A stretch of 64,000 bases of DNA. Origin: DATLGB01 sp038258425. Its GTDB lineage: Bacteria; Actinomycetota; Thermoleophilia; Solirubrobacterales; Solirubrobacteraceae. A program made the translations under genes and the position numbers. The notes below the pieces were generated by a model. The model searched no databases and was not told the DNA's origin. It was given only the letters and a program-made list of their open reading frames with translations. The stretch covers positions 1-64,000 of the forward strand of contig JBBSPV010000013.1 of NCBI GenBank assembly GCA_038258425.1, given 5' to 3'. Below are positions 16,937-26,143 of this stretch, piece by piece. Position 1 is the first letter of the stretch. Each line of letters opens with the position of its first letter.

Positions 16937-18052
16937 GTGACCGCAGGCGTCATCGCCCTGATCGTCGTGATCGTGTTCGTGCTCTTCGTGACGGCCGCGG
17001 CCGTCCGGATCGTGCCGCAGGCGCGGGCCGGGGTCGTGGAGCGCCTCGGGCGCTTCCAGCGCACCCTGGACCCCGGGCTCGCGCTGCTCGTGCCCTTCGT
17101 CGACCGCGTCAAGCCACTCGTCGACCTGCGCGAGCAGGTCGTCTCCTTCCCGCCCCAGCCCGTGATCACCGAGGACAACCTCGTGGTCGGGATCGACACC
17201 GTCATCTACTTCACGGTCACGAACGCCAAGGACGTGACCTACGAGGTGGCCAACCCACTGCAGGCCATGGAGCAGCTCACCGTCACCACGCTGCGCAACG
17301 TCATCGGCGGCATGACCCTCGAGGAGACGCTGACCAGCCGCGACACGGTCAACTCCCAGCTGCGGGCCGTGCTCGACGACGCCACCGGCCGCTGGGGCAT
17401 CCGCGTCAACCGCGTCGAGCTGAAGTCCGTCGAGCCGCCCCGCACCGTCCAGGAGGCGATGGAGAAGCAGATGCGCGCCGAGCGCGACCGGCGCGCCACG
17501 ATCCTCACGGCCGAGGGCGTCAAGCAGTCCCAGATCCTCACGGCCGAGGGTGAGAAGCAGTCCGCGGTACTCAAGGCCGAGGGCGCCCGCACGGCCGCGA
17601 TCCTGCGCGCCGAGGGCGAGTCGAAGGCCATCGAGACGGTGTTCGCCTCGATCCACGCCGGCCGGCCGGACGAGCGGCTGCTCTCCTACCAGTACCTGCA
17701 GATGCTGCCCGAGCTCGCACGCGGGGAGGCGAACAAGGTGTTCGTCATTCCGAGCGAGTTCTCCTCGGCGCTGGGCAACCTCGGCGGGGCCATCGGCCGC
17801 TTCGCGGGCGGCGACGGGACGCCCGAGCCGCCGGTGCCACCGGCCGAGCCGAGTGAGGCCAACCGGCTCGCGTCCGAGGCCGCCCGCAAGGACGCCGAGG
17901 AGGCCGCGCAGGCCGCCCGCGATGCGACGGCGGTGGCCGAGGGCGCCGCCACGCCGGGGGGCGGCGCGCCGGAGGTGCCCCGGTCCCCGGCCGCGCCGGC
18001 GGAGCTCGACCCCGCGCCGGACCCCGAGCCGGAGCCGCCGGCGGCGGCCTAG
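16937..18052 (+). CDS. SPFH/band 7 (QmcA-type) membrane-anchored protein
   Basis: 371 aa. One N-terminal membrane helix (residues 2-22), then the band-7 domain (VERLGRFQRTLDPGLALLVPFVDRV, LREQVVSFPPQPVITEDN, YFTVTNAKDVTYEV, LRNVIGGMTLEETLTSRD), then an Ala/Glu heptad coiled coil with three copies of an (I/V)LxAEGxKQS-like repeat. The last ~80 residues are a low-complexity Ala/Pro/Glu tail, longer than in the core family. Likely a homo-oligomeric scaffold partnered by the upstream NfeD. Confidence 0.9.
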   Translation: MTAGVIALIVVIVFVLFVTAAAVRIVPQARAGVVERLGRFQRTLDPGLALLVPFVDRVKPLVDLREQVVSFPPQPVITEDNLVVGIDTVIYFTVTNAKDVTYEVANPLQAMEQLTVTTLRNVIGGMTLEETLTSRDTVNSQLRAVLDDATGRWGIRVNRVELKSVEPPRTVQEAMEKQMRAERDRRATILTAEGVKQSQILTAEGEKQSAVLKAEGARTAAILRAEGESKAIETVFASIHAGRPDERLLSYQYLQMLPELARGEANKVFVIPSEFSSALGNLGGAIGRFAGGDGTPEPPVPPAEPSEANRLASEAARKDAEEAAQAARDATAVAEGAATPGGGAPEVPRSPAAPAELDPAPDPEPEPPAAA

Positions 18053-18055
18053 CCT
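18050..18055 (+). promoter_or_regulatory. -10-like element formed by the SPFH stop codon (TAGCCT)
   Basis: The TAG stop of the SPFH gene is the first half of TAGCCT, 10 bases before the ffh GTG. The same arrangement recurs at 19395 and 21094. Confidence 0.4.
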
Positions 18056-18065
18056 CACCCGCTCG

Positions 18066-19397
<1,332 letters not shown>

Positions 19398-19434
19398 CCT
19401 CACGGGCGTTCCCGAACGAGGAAGCTGAACGACC

Positions 19435-19677
19435 TTGGCAGTGGCAATGAGACTGACCCGCATCGGCGGGCGCAAGGACCCGGTGTGGCGCGTCGTCGTC
19501 GCGGACTCCCGCTCGCCCCGCGACGGGCGGTCCATTGAGACGATCGGCCGCTACAACGCCCAGACGGACCCGTCGACGATCTCGCTCGACGAGGAGCGCG
19601 TCCGCTACTGGCTCGGCCGCGGCGCCCAGCCCTCGGACACCGTCAAGAAGCTCCTGCGCACGCAGGGCATCGCCTAG
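19435..19677 (+). CDS. rpsP: 30S ribosomal protein S16
   Basis: 80-aa small-subunit protein: MAVAMRLTRIGGRKDPVWRVVVADSRSPRDGR..., IGRYNAQTDPSTISLDEER and YWLGRGAQPSDTVKKLL, all full-length S16 signatures. The start is taken as TTG 19435, because S16 proteins almost always begin M-A-V-x-I/M-R-L; the internal ATG at 19447 would lose that. First gene of the rpsP-khpA-rimM-trmD-rplS ribosome cluster. Confidence 0.95.
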   Translation: MAVAMRLTRIGGRKDPVWRVVVADSRSPRDGRSIETIGRYNAQTDPSTISLDEERVRYWLGRGAQPSDTVKKLLRTQGIA

Positions 19678-19686
19678 GCGCACACC

Positions 19687-19923
19687 GTGCCGAAGGACCT
19701 CCTCGAGTACCTCGCCAAGGCCCTCGTGGACAAGCCGGGCGAGGTCAAGGTCGACTCCTTCGACGACGAGGGCGGTGCCCTGGTGCTCGAGCTCGCCGTC
19801 GACGACGACGACTACGGGCACGTCATCGGCCGCGGCGGGCGCACCGCGGCGGCCCTGCGGACGGTCGTCAAGGCCGCCGGTGCGCGCCAGGACCGCCGGG
19901 TCCTCGTCGACATCGTCGACTGA
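19687..19923 (+). CDS. khpA: KH-domain RNA-binding protein KhpA
   Basis: 78 aa, one type II KH domain with the GxxG loop as GRGG (VIGRGGRTAAALRTVVKAA) between YGHVIG and VLVDIVD. In actinobacteria it is encoded between rpsP and rimM and forms an RNA-binding dimer with KhpB. GTG start 9 bases after rpsP, stop 7 bases before rimM. Confidence 0.93.
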   Translation: MPKDLLEYLAKALVDKPGEVKVDSFDDEGGALVLELAVDDDDYGHVIGRGGRTAAALRTVVKAAGARQDRRVLVDIVD

Positions 19924-19930
19924 GCGGGCC

Positions 19931-20413
19931 GTGCCGGAGGGCCTGCTCGACGCCGGGCGCGTGGCGCGCCCGCACGGCCTCGACGGCACCTTCCACGTCG
20001 CCCGCGCCGAGCCGGAGCTCCTCGCGCACGGCGCCACAGTGACCGTCGGCGGGCGGCGGCGGTCCATCGTCCGGCGGGCCGGGACGGACGCCCGCCCGAT
20101 CGTCCGGCTCGAGGGGGTCGGCAGTCGCGAAGCGGCCGAGGCGCTGCGCGGCGAGGTGCTGTGGGTCGAGCGGGCGCACGCCCCGGCGCTGGAGGCCGGC
20201 GAGTGGTGGGCGGACGACCTCGTCGGCCTCCGCGTCCGCGACGGCGCCCGCGAGGTCGGCCGGGTCGAGCGCGTCGTGTCGCTGCCCTCGTGCGAGGCGC
20301 TCGTGGTCGGCGAGCTGCTCGTCCCGCTCGTGGCCGACGCCGTGCGCGCCGTCGACGTCACCGCCGGTACCGTCGACGTCGACCTCGCCTTCCTCGGCGC
20401 GGACGGCGCCTGA
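19931..20413 (+). CDS. rimM: 16S rRNA processing protein RimM
   Basis: 160-aa 30S maturation factor. The N-terminal beta barrel starts with GLLDAGRVARPHGLDGTFHV and continues through IVRLEGVGSREAAEALRG; the PRC-barrel half carries WWADDLVGLRV and ends DLAFL. The start is GTG 19931; its TGA shares the A of the trmD ATG (TGATG), so the two are translationally coupled. Confidence 0.93.
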   Translation: MPEGLLDAGRVARPHGLDGTFHVARAEPELLAHGATVTVGGRRRSIVRRAGTDARPIVRLEGVGSREAAEALRGEVLWVERAHAPALEAGEWWADDLVGLRVRDGAREVGRVERVVSLPSCEALVVGELLVPLVADAVRAVDVTAGTVDVDLAFLGADGA

Positions 20414-21096
20414 TGGACGTCGACGTCTTCACGCTGTTCCCCGGCGCCTTCGACTGGTTCCTGGCCCAGCGCCACGTCCGCAACGCCCTCGCGGCAGGCT
20501 CGCGCGTGGAGACCGTCGACCCGCGCGAGTCCACGACGCTCTCGGGCCGCACCGTCGACGACACGCCGTTCGGGGGCGGGGCGGGCATGGTGCTGCGCGT
20601 CGATGTCATGGACGCCGCGCTGCGGGACCGCTATGGGGTCGACGGCGAGCGCGTGCGCGAGTCCCGGCGCGTCGTGGCGCTGACCCCATCGGGCCGGCCG
20701 CTGGACGAGCCGCTCGTGGCCGAGCTCGCCGACGAGGACGCCCTGACGCTGCTCTGCGGCCGCTACGAGGGCTTCGACGAGCGCATCCTCGAGTGCTTCT
20801 GCACGGACCGCGTCTCCGTCGGGCCCTACGTGCTGGCCGGCGGGGAGCTCGCCGCCATGGTCGTGCTCGACGCCGTGCTGCGCAAGCTGCCCGGGGCGCT
20901 GGGCCACGCGGAGTCGGCGCACGAGGAGTCCTTCAGCGCCGCCCTCGGGGGACTGCCGGAGTATCCCCAGTACACGCGCCCCGCCGCCTACCGCGGCTGG
21001 GAGGTCCCCGAGGTGCTGTTGTCGGGCCACCACGGGCGCGTGCGCGAGTGGCGGCTGGAGCAGAGCCGGCGCCGTGGGGCGGACGGGAGCCGCTAG
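20413..21096 (+). CDS. trmD: tRNA (guanine-N1-)-methyltransferase TrmD
   Basis: 227-aa SPOUT methyltransferase making m1G37 in tRNA with SAM. Knot motifs: DVFTLFPGAFDWF, DDTPFGGGAGMVLRVDV, VALTPSGRPL, LLCGRYEGFDERI, SVGPYVLAGGELAAMVVLDAV, and the C-terminal EYPQYTRPAAYRGWEVPEVLLSGHH. Coupled to rimM. Its TAG stop is also the beginning of a -10-like TAGCAT for rplS. Confidence 0.96.
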   Translation: MDVDVFTLFPGAFDWFLAQRHVRNALAAGSRVETVDPRESTTLSGRTVDDTPFGGGAGMVLRVDVMDAALRDRYGVDGERVRESRRVVALTPSGRPLDEPLVAELADEDALTLLCGRYEGFDERILECFCTDRVSVGPYVLAGGELAAMVVLDAVLRKLPGALGHAESAHEESFSAALGGLPEYPQYTRPAAYRGWEVPEVLLSGHHGRVREWRLEQSRRRGADGSR

Positions 21097-21099
21097 CAT
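21094..21099 (+). promoter_or_regulatory. -10-like element at the trmD stop (TAGCAT), candidate rplS promoter
   Basis: TAGCAT formed by the trmD TAG plus CAT. Transcription from it would begin near 21106, four bases before the first base of the leader hairpin at 21110. Confidence 0.45.
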
Positions 21100-21109
21100 T
21101 CCGAGTCGC

Positions 21110-21146
21110 GCCCGCGTCAGGCATCCAGCCTCCGCGGGCCTTCTTT
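21110..21146 (+). promoter_or_regulatory. Terminator-like stem-loop in the rplS leader (candidate attenuator)
   Basis: GCCCGCG (21110-21116) pairs with CGCGGGC (21133-21139), and inside it AGGC (21119-21122) pairs with GCCT (21128-21131), leaving an ATCCA loop. The stem is followed directly by CTTCTTT, an unusual T-rich tract for this genome, and the rplS ATG comes 4 bases later. No Shine-Dalgarno is visible, so the structure covers the initiation region. It resembles an intrinsic terminator/attenuator or an autoregulatory r-protein leader. Confidence 0.6.
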
Positions 21147-21150
21147 CGCC

Positions 21151-21633
21151 ATGAGCACCGTGATCGACACCCTCGAGCGCCAGCAGCTGCGGCGCGTCCC
21201 AAGCTTCCAGGCGGGCGACCGCGTCCGCGTCCACTTCCAGGTCGTCGAGGGCACCCGCCGGCGCACCCAGGTCTTCGAGGGCGTCGTCATCAAGCGCCAG
21301 GGCGAGGGCGTGCGCGAGACGTTCACCGTTCGCAAGCAGTCCTTCGGCGTCGGGGTGGAGCGGACGTTCCCCGTGCACTCGCCGAAGATCGAGCGCATCG
21401 AGGTCGCCGCCCGCGGCGACGTGCGCCGGGCCAAGCTCTACTACCTGCGCGGCCGCGTCGGCAAGGCCTCCCGCGTGCGCGAGCGCCGCTACGTGGGTCC
21501 GGAGGAGGTCGTCGAGACCGGGCTGGTCCACGATCCCGCGGCGCAGGTCGAGGCCGAGGCCCTCGTCGAGGGCGGCACGGACGGCGAGCCGGTCGCGACG
21601 GCGGACCCCGCCGACGCCGGCGCCGCCGGCTAG
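21151..21633 (+). CDS. rplS: 50S ribosomal protein L19
   Basis: 160-aa large-subunit protein at the 30S/50S interface. The core (residues 1-115) is standard: FQAGDRVRVHFQVVEGTRRRTQVFEGVVI, VRKQSFGVGVERTFPVHSPKIERIEV, RRAKLYYLRGRVGKASRVRERR. A ~45-residue acidic/Ala-rich C-terminal extension (from about VGPEEVVETG) is longer than in most bacteria. Preceded by a terminator-like hairpin almost touching the ATG, so expression may be autoregulated. Confidence 0.95.
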   Translation: MSTVIDTLERQQLRRVPSFQAGDRVRVHFQVVEGTRRRTQVFEGVVIKRQGEGVRETFTVRKQSFGVGVERTFPVHSPKIERIEVAARGDVRRAKLYYLRGRVGKASRVRERRYVGPEEVVETGLVHDPAAQVEAEALVEGGTDGEPVATADPADAGAAG

Positions 21634-21648
21634 CAACCCCTCCCGGCC

Positions 21649-22254
21649 GTGGGCGCCAAGCAGCAGTCCACCGGCAGTTCGCTGCTCGAGCTGGTGCTCA
21701 TCGTCGCCGTGGCGCTCGGGCTCGCACTCGGCATCCAGGCCTTCCTCGTCAAGCCGTACCGGATCCCGAGCGAGTCCATGGTCCCGACCCTCGTGATCGG
21801 CCAGCGCGTGCTCGTCAACCGGATCGGGCACTCGTTCAACGCGCCGAAGGTCGGCGACGTCGTCGTCTTCCACCCGCCGGAGGGCGCGGACACCCAGGCG
21901 CGCTGCGGCGTCCGGCACCCGGCCGGCGAGGTGTGCCCTCGCCCGCTGCCCACGCGCGACTCGACGAACTTCGTCAAGCGCGTCGTGGCCGGCCCGGGCG
22001 ACCGGCTGAGCGTCCGCGACGGCCACGTGATCCTCAACGGCAAGCGTCAGAAGGAGCCGTTCACCGAGCCGTGCGGCGAGGGCGACTGCGACTTCCCGGA
22101 CACGATCACGATTCCGGCCGGGCACTACTTCATGATGGGCGACAACCGTGGATCGTCCGACGACAGCCGCTTCTGGGGACCAGTCCCGAACACGTGGATC
22201 ATCGGTGGCGCCTTCGCCACCTACTGGCCACCCAAGCGGATCGGCACCCTCTGA
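21649..22254 (+). CDS. lepB: Signal peptidase I
   Basis: 201-aa membrane-bound leader peptidase that removes Sec/Tat signal peptides. One N-terminal transmembrane helix (about residues 10-33), the catalytic Ser in PSESMVPTL, the general-base Lys in FVKRVVAGPGD, and the C-terminal box GDNRGSSDDSRFWGPV. A CGVRHPAGEVC / CGEGDC pair of cysteine-bearing insertions may form disulfides on the outside. GTG start 16 bases after rplS. Confidence 0.94.
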   Translation: MGAKQQSTGSSLLELVLIVAVALGLALGIQAFLVKPYRIPSESMVPTLVIGQRVLVNRIGHSFNAPKVGDVVVFHPPEGADTQARCGVRHPAGEVCPRPLPTRDSTNFVKRVVAGPGDRLSVRDGHVILNGKRQKEPFTEPCGEGDCDFPDTITIPAGHYFMMGDNRGSSDDSRFWGPVPNTWIIGGAFATYWPPKRIGTL

Positions 22255-22258
22255 GGTG

Positions 22259-22939
22259 ATGGCGGTGCGCGGTAGCGCGGCGCGGCGCAGGCGGCGCCGC
22301 AAGGCCTCCACCGGCGCCCGTCTGTTCCGCTTTGACCGCGGGCTGGGGTTCCGCTTCGTGGCCGGCGCGGACGAGGCCGGGCGGGGCTGCCTCGCCGGCC
22401 CGCTCGTCGCGGCGGCGGTGCTCTTCGACCTCGAGCGCCTGAGCCTGTCTGACCTGCGGGCGCTCACCGCGCTCAACGACTCCAAGCAGCACACGCCCGA
22501 GGCCCGCGAGGAGCTCTATCCCCGCGTGCTGCGGACGGCGACGCGCGTAGCGGTGACCTCGCGCTGCGTCCGGGGGATCGACGCCCGGGGACTGCACAAG
22601 ACGAACCTCGCGGCGCTCTCGGACACGCTGCGGCGGGTCGCGGTCCCCGGCTGCCTCTGCCTCTCCGACGGCTTCCCGGTCCCGGCGACGGGGTCCGAGC
22701 AGCGTCACGTCGTGGGCGGGGACGCGACGAGCGCCGCCATCGCGGCAGCCTCCGTGATCGCGAAGGTGTCGCGCGACCGGTTCATGCAGCGAGCGGCCGA
22801 GCACTATCCGCAGTGGGAGTTCGAGACCCACGTCGGCTACTCGACCCCCGAGCACCGCGCCGCCATCGAAGCCCACGGGATCTCGCCCCTGCACCGGCGG
22901 TCGTTCCAGTCCGTGGCCTACGCCCAGCTCGCGCTCTAG
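22259..22939 (+). CDS. rnhB: Ribonuclease HII
   Basis: 226 aa, removes ribonucleotides and RNA from DNA-RNA hybrids. Type 2 RNase H motifs: AGADEAGRGCLAGPLVAAAV (catalytic Asp-Glu), LNDSKQ, GGDATSAAIAAASVIAKVSRDR and a final HVGYSTPEHRAAI. ATG 22259, four bases after lepB; an overlapping in-frame GTG at 22256 is possible. The first ~35 residues are an Arg/Lys-rich extension (RRRRRRKAS) not seen in compact homologues. Confidence 0.93.
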   Translation: MAVRGSAARRRRRRKASTGARLFRFDRGLGFRFVAGADEAGRGCLAGPLVAAAVLFDLERLSLSDLRALTALNDSKQHTPEAREELYPRVLRTATRVAVTSRCVRGIDARGLHKTNLAALSDTLRRVAVPGCLCLSDGFPVPATGSEQRHVVGGDATSAAIAAASVIAKVSRDRFMQRAAEHYPQWEFETHVGYSTPEHRAAIEAHGISPLHRRSFQSVAYAQLAL

Positions 22940-22940
22940 A

Positions 22941-22954
22941 GACCCTGCGGGGTC
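22941..22954 (+). terminator. Short hairpin after rnhB
   Basis: GACCC-TGCG-GGGTC just past the rnhB stop. Only five pairs and no T tract, so weak; the remaining gap to 23067 shows no gene. Confidence 0.3.
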
Positions 22955-23067
22955 CTCCGTGGCCGCGGCCGGGACCCTCGGGCCGGGCGGCGCTGTGAGC
23001 CGGCGCTGAACCGGCACGCAATCGTCACGCCTGCGTCTGGTTCCGGCACAGCTCGCGGCGGGAGGCT

Positions 23068-23442
23068 GTGGCCATGGCCACGGACCATCGACAGGGGCTC
23101 GGCAGGGCGGGGGAGGCCCTGGCGGCCGCGCACTACGAGCGGCTCGGCTACGCCGTCCTCGCGCGCCGCCATCGCACCCGGTTCGGCGAGATCGACCTCA
23201 TCGCCCGAGCCGGCGACACGCTGGTGTTCTGCGAGGTCAAGACGCGCCGGTCCGGCTCGGGGCACCCGTGGGCTGCGCTGCACGAGGGCAAGCGGCTGCA
23301 GGTGCGCCGGATGGCCGCGGCGTGGCTCGCCGAGCCGCGCGAGCGGCCGTACGCGGAGCACCTGCGCTTCGACGCGGTCGGCGTCACGGTCGACGCCGTG
23401 GGCGCGCTCGTGGCCCTCGACCACGTCGAGGACGCGTTCTGA
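23068..23442 (+). CDS. YraN/UPF0102 family endonuclease-like protein
   Basis: 124 aa with the restriction-endonuclease-like core of UPF0102: LGRAGEALAAAHYERLGYAVLARRHRTRFGEIDLIARAGDTLVFCEVKTRR, i.e. the E...D...ExK metal-binding pattern (GEIDLIA, FCEVKTR). It is regularly found between rnhB and comM. ATG 23068 preceded by GGGAGG; ATG 23074 is an alternative. Its TGA shares an A with the next ATG. Molecular role not established. Confidence 0.88.
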   Translation: MAMATDHRQGLGRAGEALAAAHYERLGYAVLARRHRTRFGEIDLIARAGDTLVFCEVKTRRSGSGHPWAALHEGKRLQVRRMAAAWLAEPRERPYAEHLRFDAVGVTVDAVGALVALDHVEDAF

Positions 23443-24953
23443 TGCTCGCCGCGGTCACGACCTTCGCCATCGACGGCGTGCAGAGCCGCCGCGTCACCGT
23501 GGAGGCCGACATCCGCACGGGCCTGCCGGCCTTCACCGTCGTCGGCCTGGCCGACACGGCGGTCCGCGAGGCGCGTGAGCGCGTCCGGGCCGCGATCACG
23601 AACTGCGGCTTTCAGTTCCCGCAGAAGCGCATCACGGTCAACCTCGCCCCGGCGGATCTGCGCAAGGCGGGGCCGCACTTCGACCTCGCGCTCGCCGTCG
23701 CGGTGCTCGTGGCCAGCGGCCAGCTGGATCCCGCCCGGGTCGAGGGCTGCGCGGTCGCGGGCGAGCTCGGCATGGGCGGCGAGCTGCGGGCGATCCGCGG
23801 GGCGCTGGCGCTGGCCGAGGGCACGCGCCGCTGCGGCCTGGACCGGCTCCTGCTGCCCGCCTCCCGGGCCGGGGAGGCCTCGCTCGTCGACGGGCTCGAG
23901 GTCCTCGGGGCGCACGGGCTCGAGCATGCGGTCGCCGTGCTGCGCGGCGACGCCGAGCCGGTGGCGAGCGCGACCGCGCCGCCGGTCCGGCGGCCGGAGG
24001 GTCCCGATCTCTCCGACGTGCGCGGGCACCCGGGGCTCGTGGCCTACGTCGCGACGGCGGCCGCCGGCGGGCACAACCTGTTCCTGCACGGGCCGCCCGG
24101 GACGGGCAAGACGATGCTCGCCCGCCGGCTCGCGACGGTGCTCCCGCCGCTGACCCACGCCGAGGCGCTCGAGGTCACGCGCATCCACTCCATCGCCGGC
24201 CTGCACGAGGGCGGGGGCCTCGTGCCCGAGCGGCCGTTCCGCGCGCCGCACCACCTCATCTCGGCCTCCGGCCTCGTCGGCGGCGGCGCGACACCGATGC
24301 CCGGCGAGATCACCCTCGCCCACAACGGGGTGCTCTTCCTCGACGAGCTCAGCGAGTTCAACCGGCGGGCGCTGGAGTCCCTGCGCCAGCCGCTCGAGGA
24401 CGGCCGCGTGGTCGTCGTCCGGGCCCAGCGCGTGCTCGTCTTCCCGACACGCTGCATGCTCGTGGCCGCCTCGAACCCGTGCCCGTGCGGCCTGGAGGAT
24501 CCGCACTGCCGGTGCAGCCTCGCCGAGCGCGAGCGCCACCGGCGGCGGCTCTCGGGGCCGCTGCTCGATCGCATCGACCTCGCCGGCCGGGTGCCGCGTC
24601 CGACCGCGGCGGCCCTGCGCGACGAGGCAGCACCGAGCTCGGCGGACGTCCGCGCCCGGGTGGTCCGGGCGCGCGACCGGCAGGCGGCTCGCCTGCGCGG
24701 CACGGGCGCGGTCTGCAACGCGCACATGACGCCGGTCATGCTGCGCGAGCTGGCCCGCGTCACCCCGGCCGCGCAGCGGCTGCTCTACGAGCTGCACGAC
24801 CGGGCCTCGCTGACCGCCCGCGGGCATCACCGGGTGCTGCGCGTCGCCCGCACGGTCGCCGACCTCGAGGACAGCCGCAGCGTCGAGCCCGAGCACATTA
24901 AGGCGGCCCTCGGGCTCCGGCACGAGCCGCGCGAGGACGCGGTGGCGGCGTGA
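23442..24953 (+). CDS. comM: ComM/YifB family Mg-chelatase-like AAA+ ATPase
   Basis: 503-aa hexameric helicase-like ATPase; in Vibrio ComM promotes branch migration during natural transformation. An N-terminal Lon-protease-like ChlI domain (GLPAFTVVGLADTAVREARERVRAAI, KRITVNLAPADLRKAGPHFDLALAVAVL) is followed by AAA+ with Walker A HGPPGTGKTMLA, Walker B GVLFLDELSEF, sensor AASNPCPCG, and a Mg-chelatase C-terminal domain with CxxC-like pairs (CPCG, HCRCS). ATG overlaps the yraN stop; its own stop overlaps dprA (GTGA). Linkage to dprA suggests a role in handling incoming DNA. Confidence 0.92.
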   Translation: MLAAVTTFAIDGVQSRRVTVEADIRTGLPAFTVVGLADTAVREARERVRAAITNCGFQFPQKRITVNLAPADLRKAGPHFDLALAVAVLVASGQLDPARVEGCAVAGELGMGGELRAIRGALALAEGTRRCGLDRLLLPASRAGEASLVDGLEVLGAHGLEHAVAVLRGDAEPVASATAPPVRRPEGPDLSDVRGHPGLVAYVATAAAGGHNLFLHGPPGTGKTMLARRLATVLPPLTHAEALEVTRIHSIAGLHEGGGLVPERPFRAPHHLISASGLVGGGATPMPGEITLAHNGVLFLDELSEFNRRALESLRQPLEDGRVVVVRAQRVLVFPTRCMLVAASNPCPCGLEDPHCRCSLAERERHRRRLSGPLLDRIDLAGRVPRPTAAALRDEAAPSSADVRARVVRARDRQAARLRGTGAVCNAHMTPVMLRELARVTPAAQRLLYELHDRASLTARGHHRVLRVARTVADLEDSRSVEPEHIKAALGLRHEPREDAVAA

Positions 24954-26092
24954 TCGACGCCTGCGAGGCCTGCCTGCGCCGGACGGCCCTGATCGCCGCC
25001 CTGGCCGGGCGCATCGAGCACGAGTGGCGGCTGCGCTGCGGCCGGCCGCAGCTGCTCGGGCTCACCGACTCGGCGCTGCTCGCCTGGGCGGGCGACCCGG
25101 ACGTCGCGCGTCGGCACGCGGCCTTCGTCCCCGGCCGCGCGGTCGACGCGCTGATCGCCACCGGCCTGGACGCCGTCTGCCGCTGCTCGGCCGCTTACCC
25201 GCCCGGGTTGGCGGAGCTGCCGGACCCGCCGGCCGTCCTGCACACGCGCGGCGAGCGGCGGCTGCTGGCCGGGGGAGGGGTGGCGGTCGTGGGGGCGCGG
25301 CGCGCCTCCGCCTACGGCCTGGAGGTCGCCGGCGCGCTCGGGCGCGGGCTGGCCGCCGCCGGCGTGCCCGTGGTCTCCGGGATGGCGATGGGCATCGACT
25401 CGGCTGCCCACGCCGGGGCGCTCGCGGCCGGCGGGGCGACGGTCGCGGTGCTGGCCACCGGCGCCGACCGGCCCTACCCGGCGCGCAGCCGCGGCCTGCA
25501 CGCGCGCATCGGGGCGACGGGCTGCGTCGTCTCGGAGCTGCCGCCGGGCTTCGAGCCGCGTCGCTGGGCGTTCCCCGCCCGCAACCGGCTGATCGCCGCC
25601 CTCGCCGCCGGGACGATCGTCGTCGAGGGCGGCGAGCGGTCGGGCTCCCTGATCACGTCGGACTTCGCGGCCGACCTCGGGCGCTTCGTCGGCGCGGTTC
25701 CCGGCGCCGTGACCTCGAGCCTCGCGGCGGGCCCGCACGCGCTGCTCAAGGCCGGGGCCGAGCTCGTCCGCGGCAGCGCCGACGTGCTCGAGCTGCTCGC
25801 CGGCCTTCCGGGGCCGGGCGACGGGGAGGATCCGCTGCGGCTCGTCGTCGGGCGGGGCACGCCGCCGCCGCCCGGCGGCGGCCGGGCGGCGGCCGATCCC
25901 GCCGGCGAGCTCGCTCTCGAACCGCACCTGCGGGCGCTGCTCGGGCGCATCGAGCGCGGGGCCGACTCCCTCGCCGTCCTCGCCACCGGGGCGGCCGACG
26001 GCCTGGCGCTCTCGAGCGACCTCGGCGAGCTCGAGCTGCGCGGATTGGTGCGCCGCGTGGACGGCGGTCGCTACCTGCGCGCGGCGGACTGA
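24950..26092 (+). CDS. dprA: DNA-processing protein DprA (Smf)
   Basis: 380 aa. It loads RecA on incoming single-stranded DNA. N-terminal helical region, then the Rossmann fold: VAVVGARRASAYGLEVA, VSGMAMGIDSAAHAGAL, VLATGADRPYPARSRGLHARI, FPARNRLIAALAAGTIVVEG and RSGSLITSDFAADLGR. After a Pro/Gly-rich linker (about residues 280-315) comes a winged-helix C-terminal domain ending LRGLVRRVDGGRYLRA. GTG start overlaps the comM stop. Confidence 0.93.
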   Translation: MIDACEACLRRTALIAALAGRIEHEWRLRCGRPQLLGLTDSALLAWAGDPDVARRHAAFVPGRAVDALIATGLDAVCRCSAAYPPGLAELPDPPAVLHTRGERRLLAGGGVAVVGARRASAYGLEVAGALGRGLAAAGVPVVSGMAMGIDSAAHAGALAAGGATVAVLATGADRPYPARSRGLHARIGATGCVVSELPPGFEPRRWAFPARNRLIAALAAGTIVVEGGERSGSLITSDFAADLGRFVGAVPGAVTSSLAAGPHALLKAGAELVRGSADVLELLAGLPGPGDGEDPLRLVVGRGTPPPPGGGRAAADPAGELALEPHLRALLGRIERGADSLAVLATGAADGLALSSDLGELELRGLVRRVDGGRYLRAAD

Positions 26093-26130
26093 GGCCGGTG
26101 CGCCGGCCGCGGGTGGCGCGAGGACTCATC

Positions 26131-26136
26131 TACCCT
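26131..26136 (+). promoter_or_regulatory. Probable -10 element of thiD (TACCCT)
   Basis: TACCCT ends 7 bases before GTG 26144 and supports that GTG as a leaderless start. Confidence 0.4.
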
Positions 26137-26143
26137 GGCCGGC

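Noticed and set aside
24001..24500. ComM-like gene as magnesium chelatase subunit for chlorophyll synthesis
   Set aside because: The N-terminal Lon-like domain, the comM-dprA linkage and lack of partner subunits identify the ComM/YifB family.
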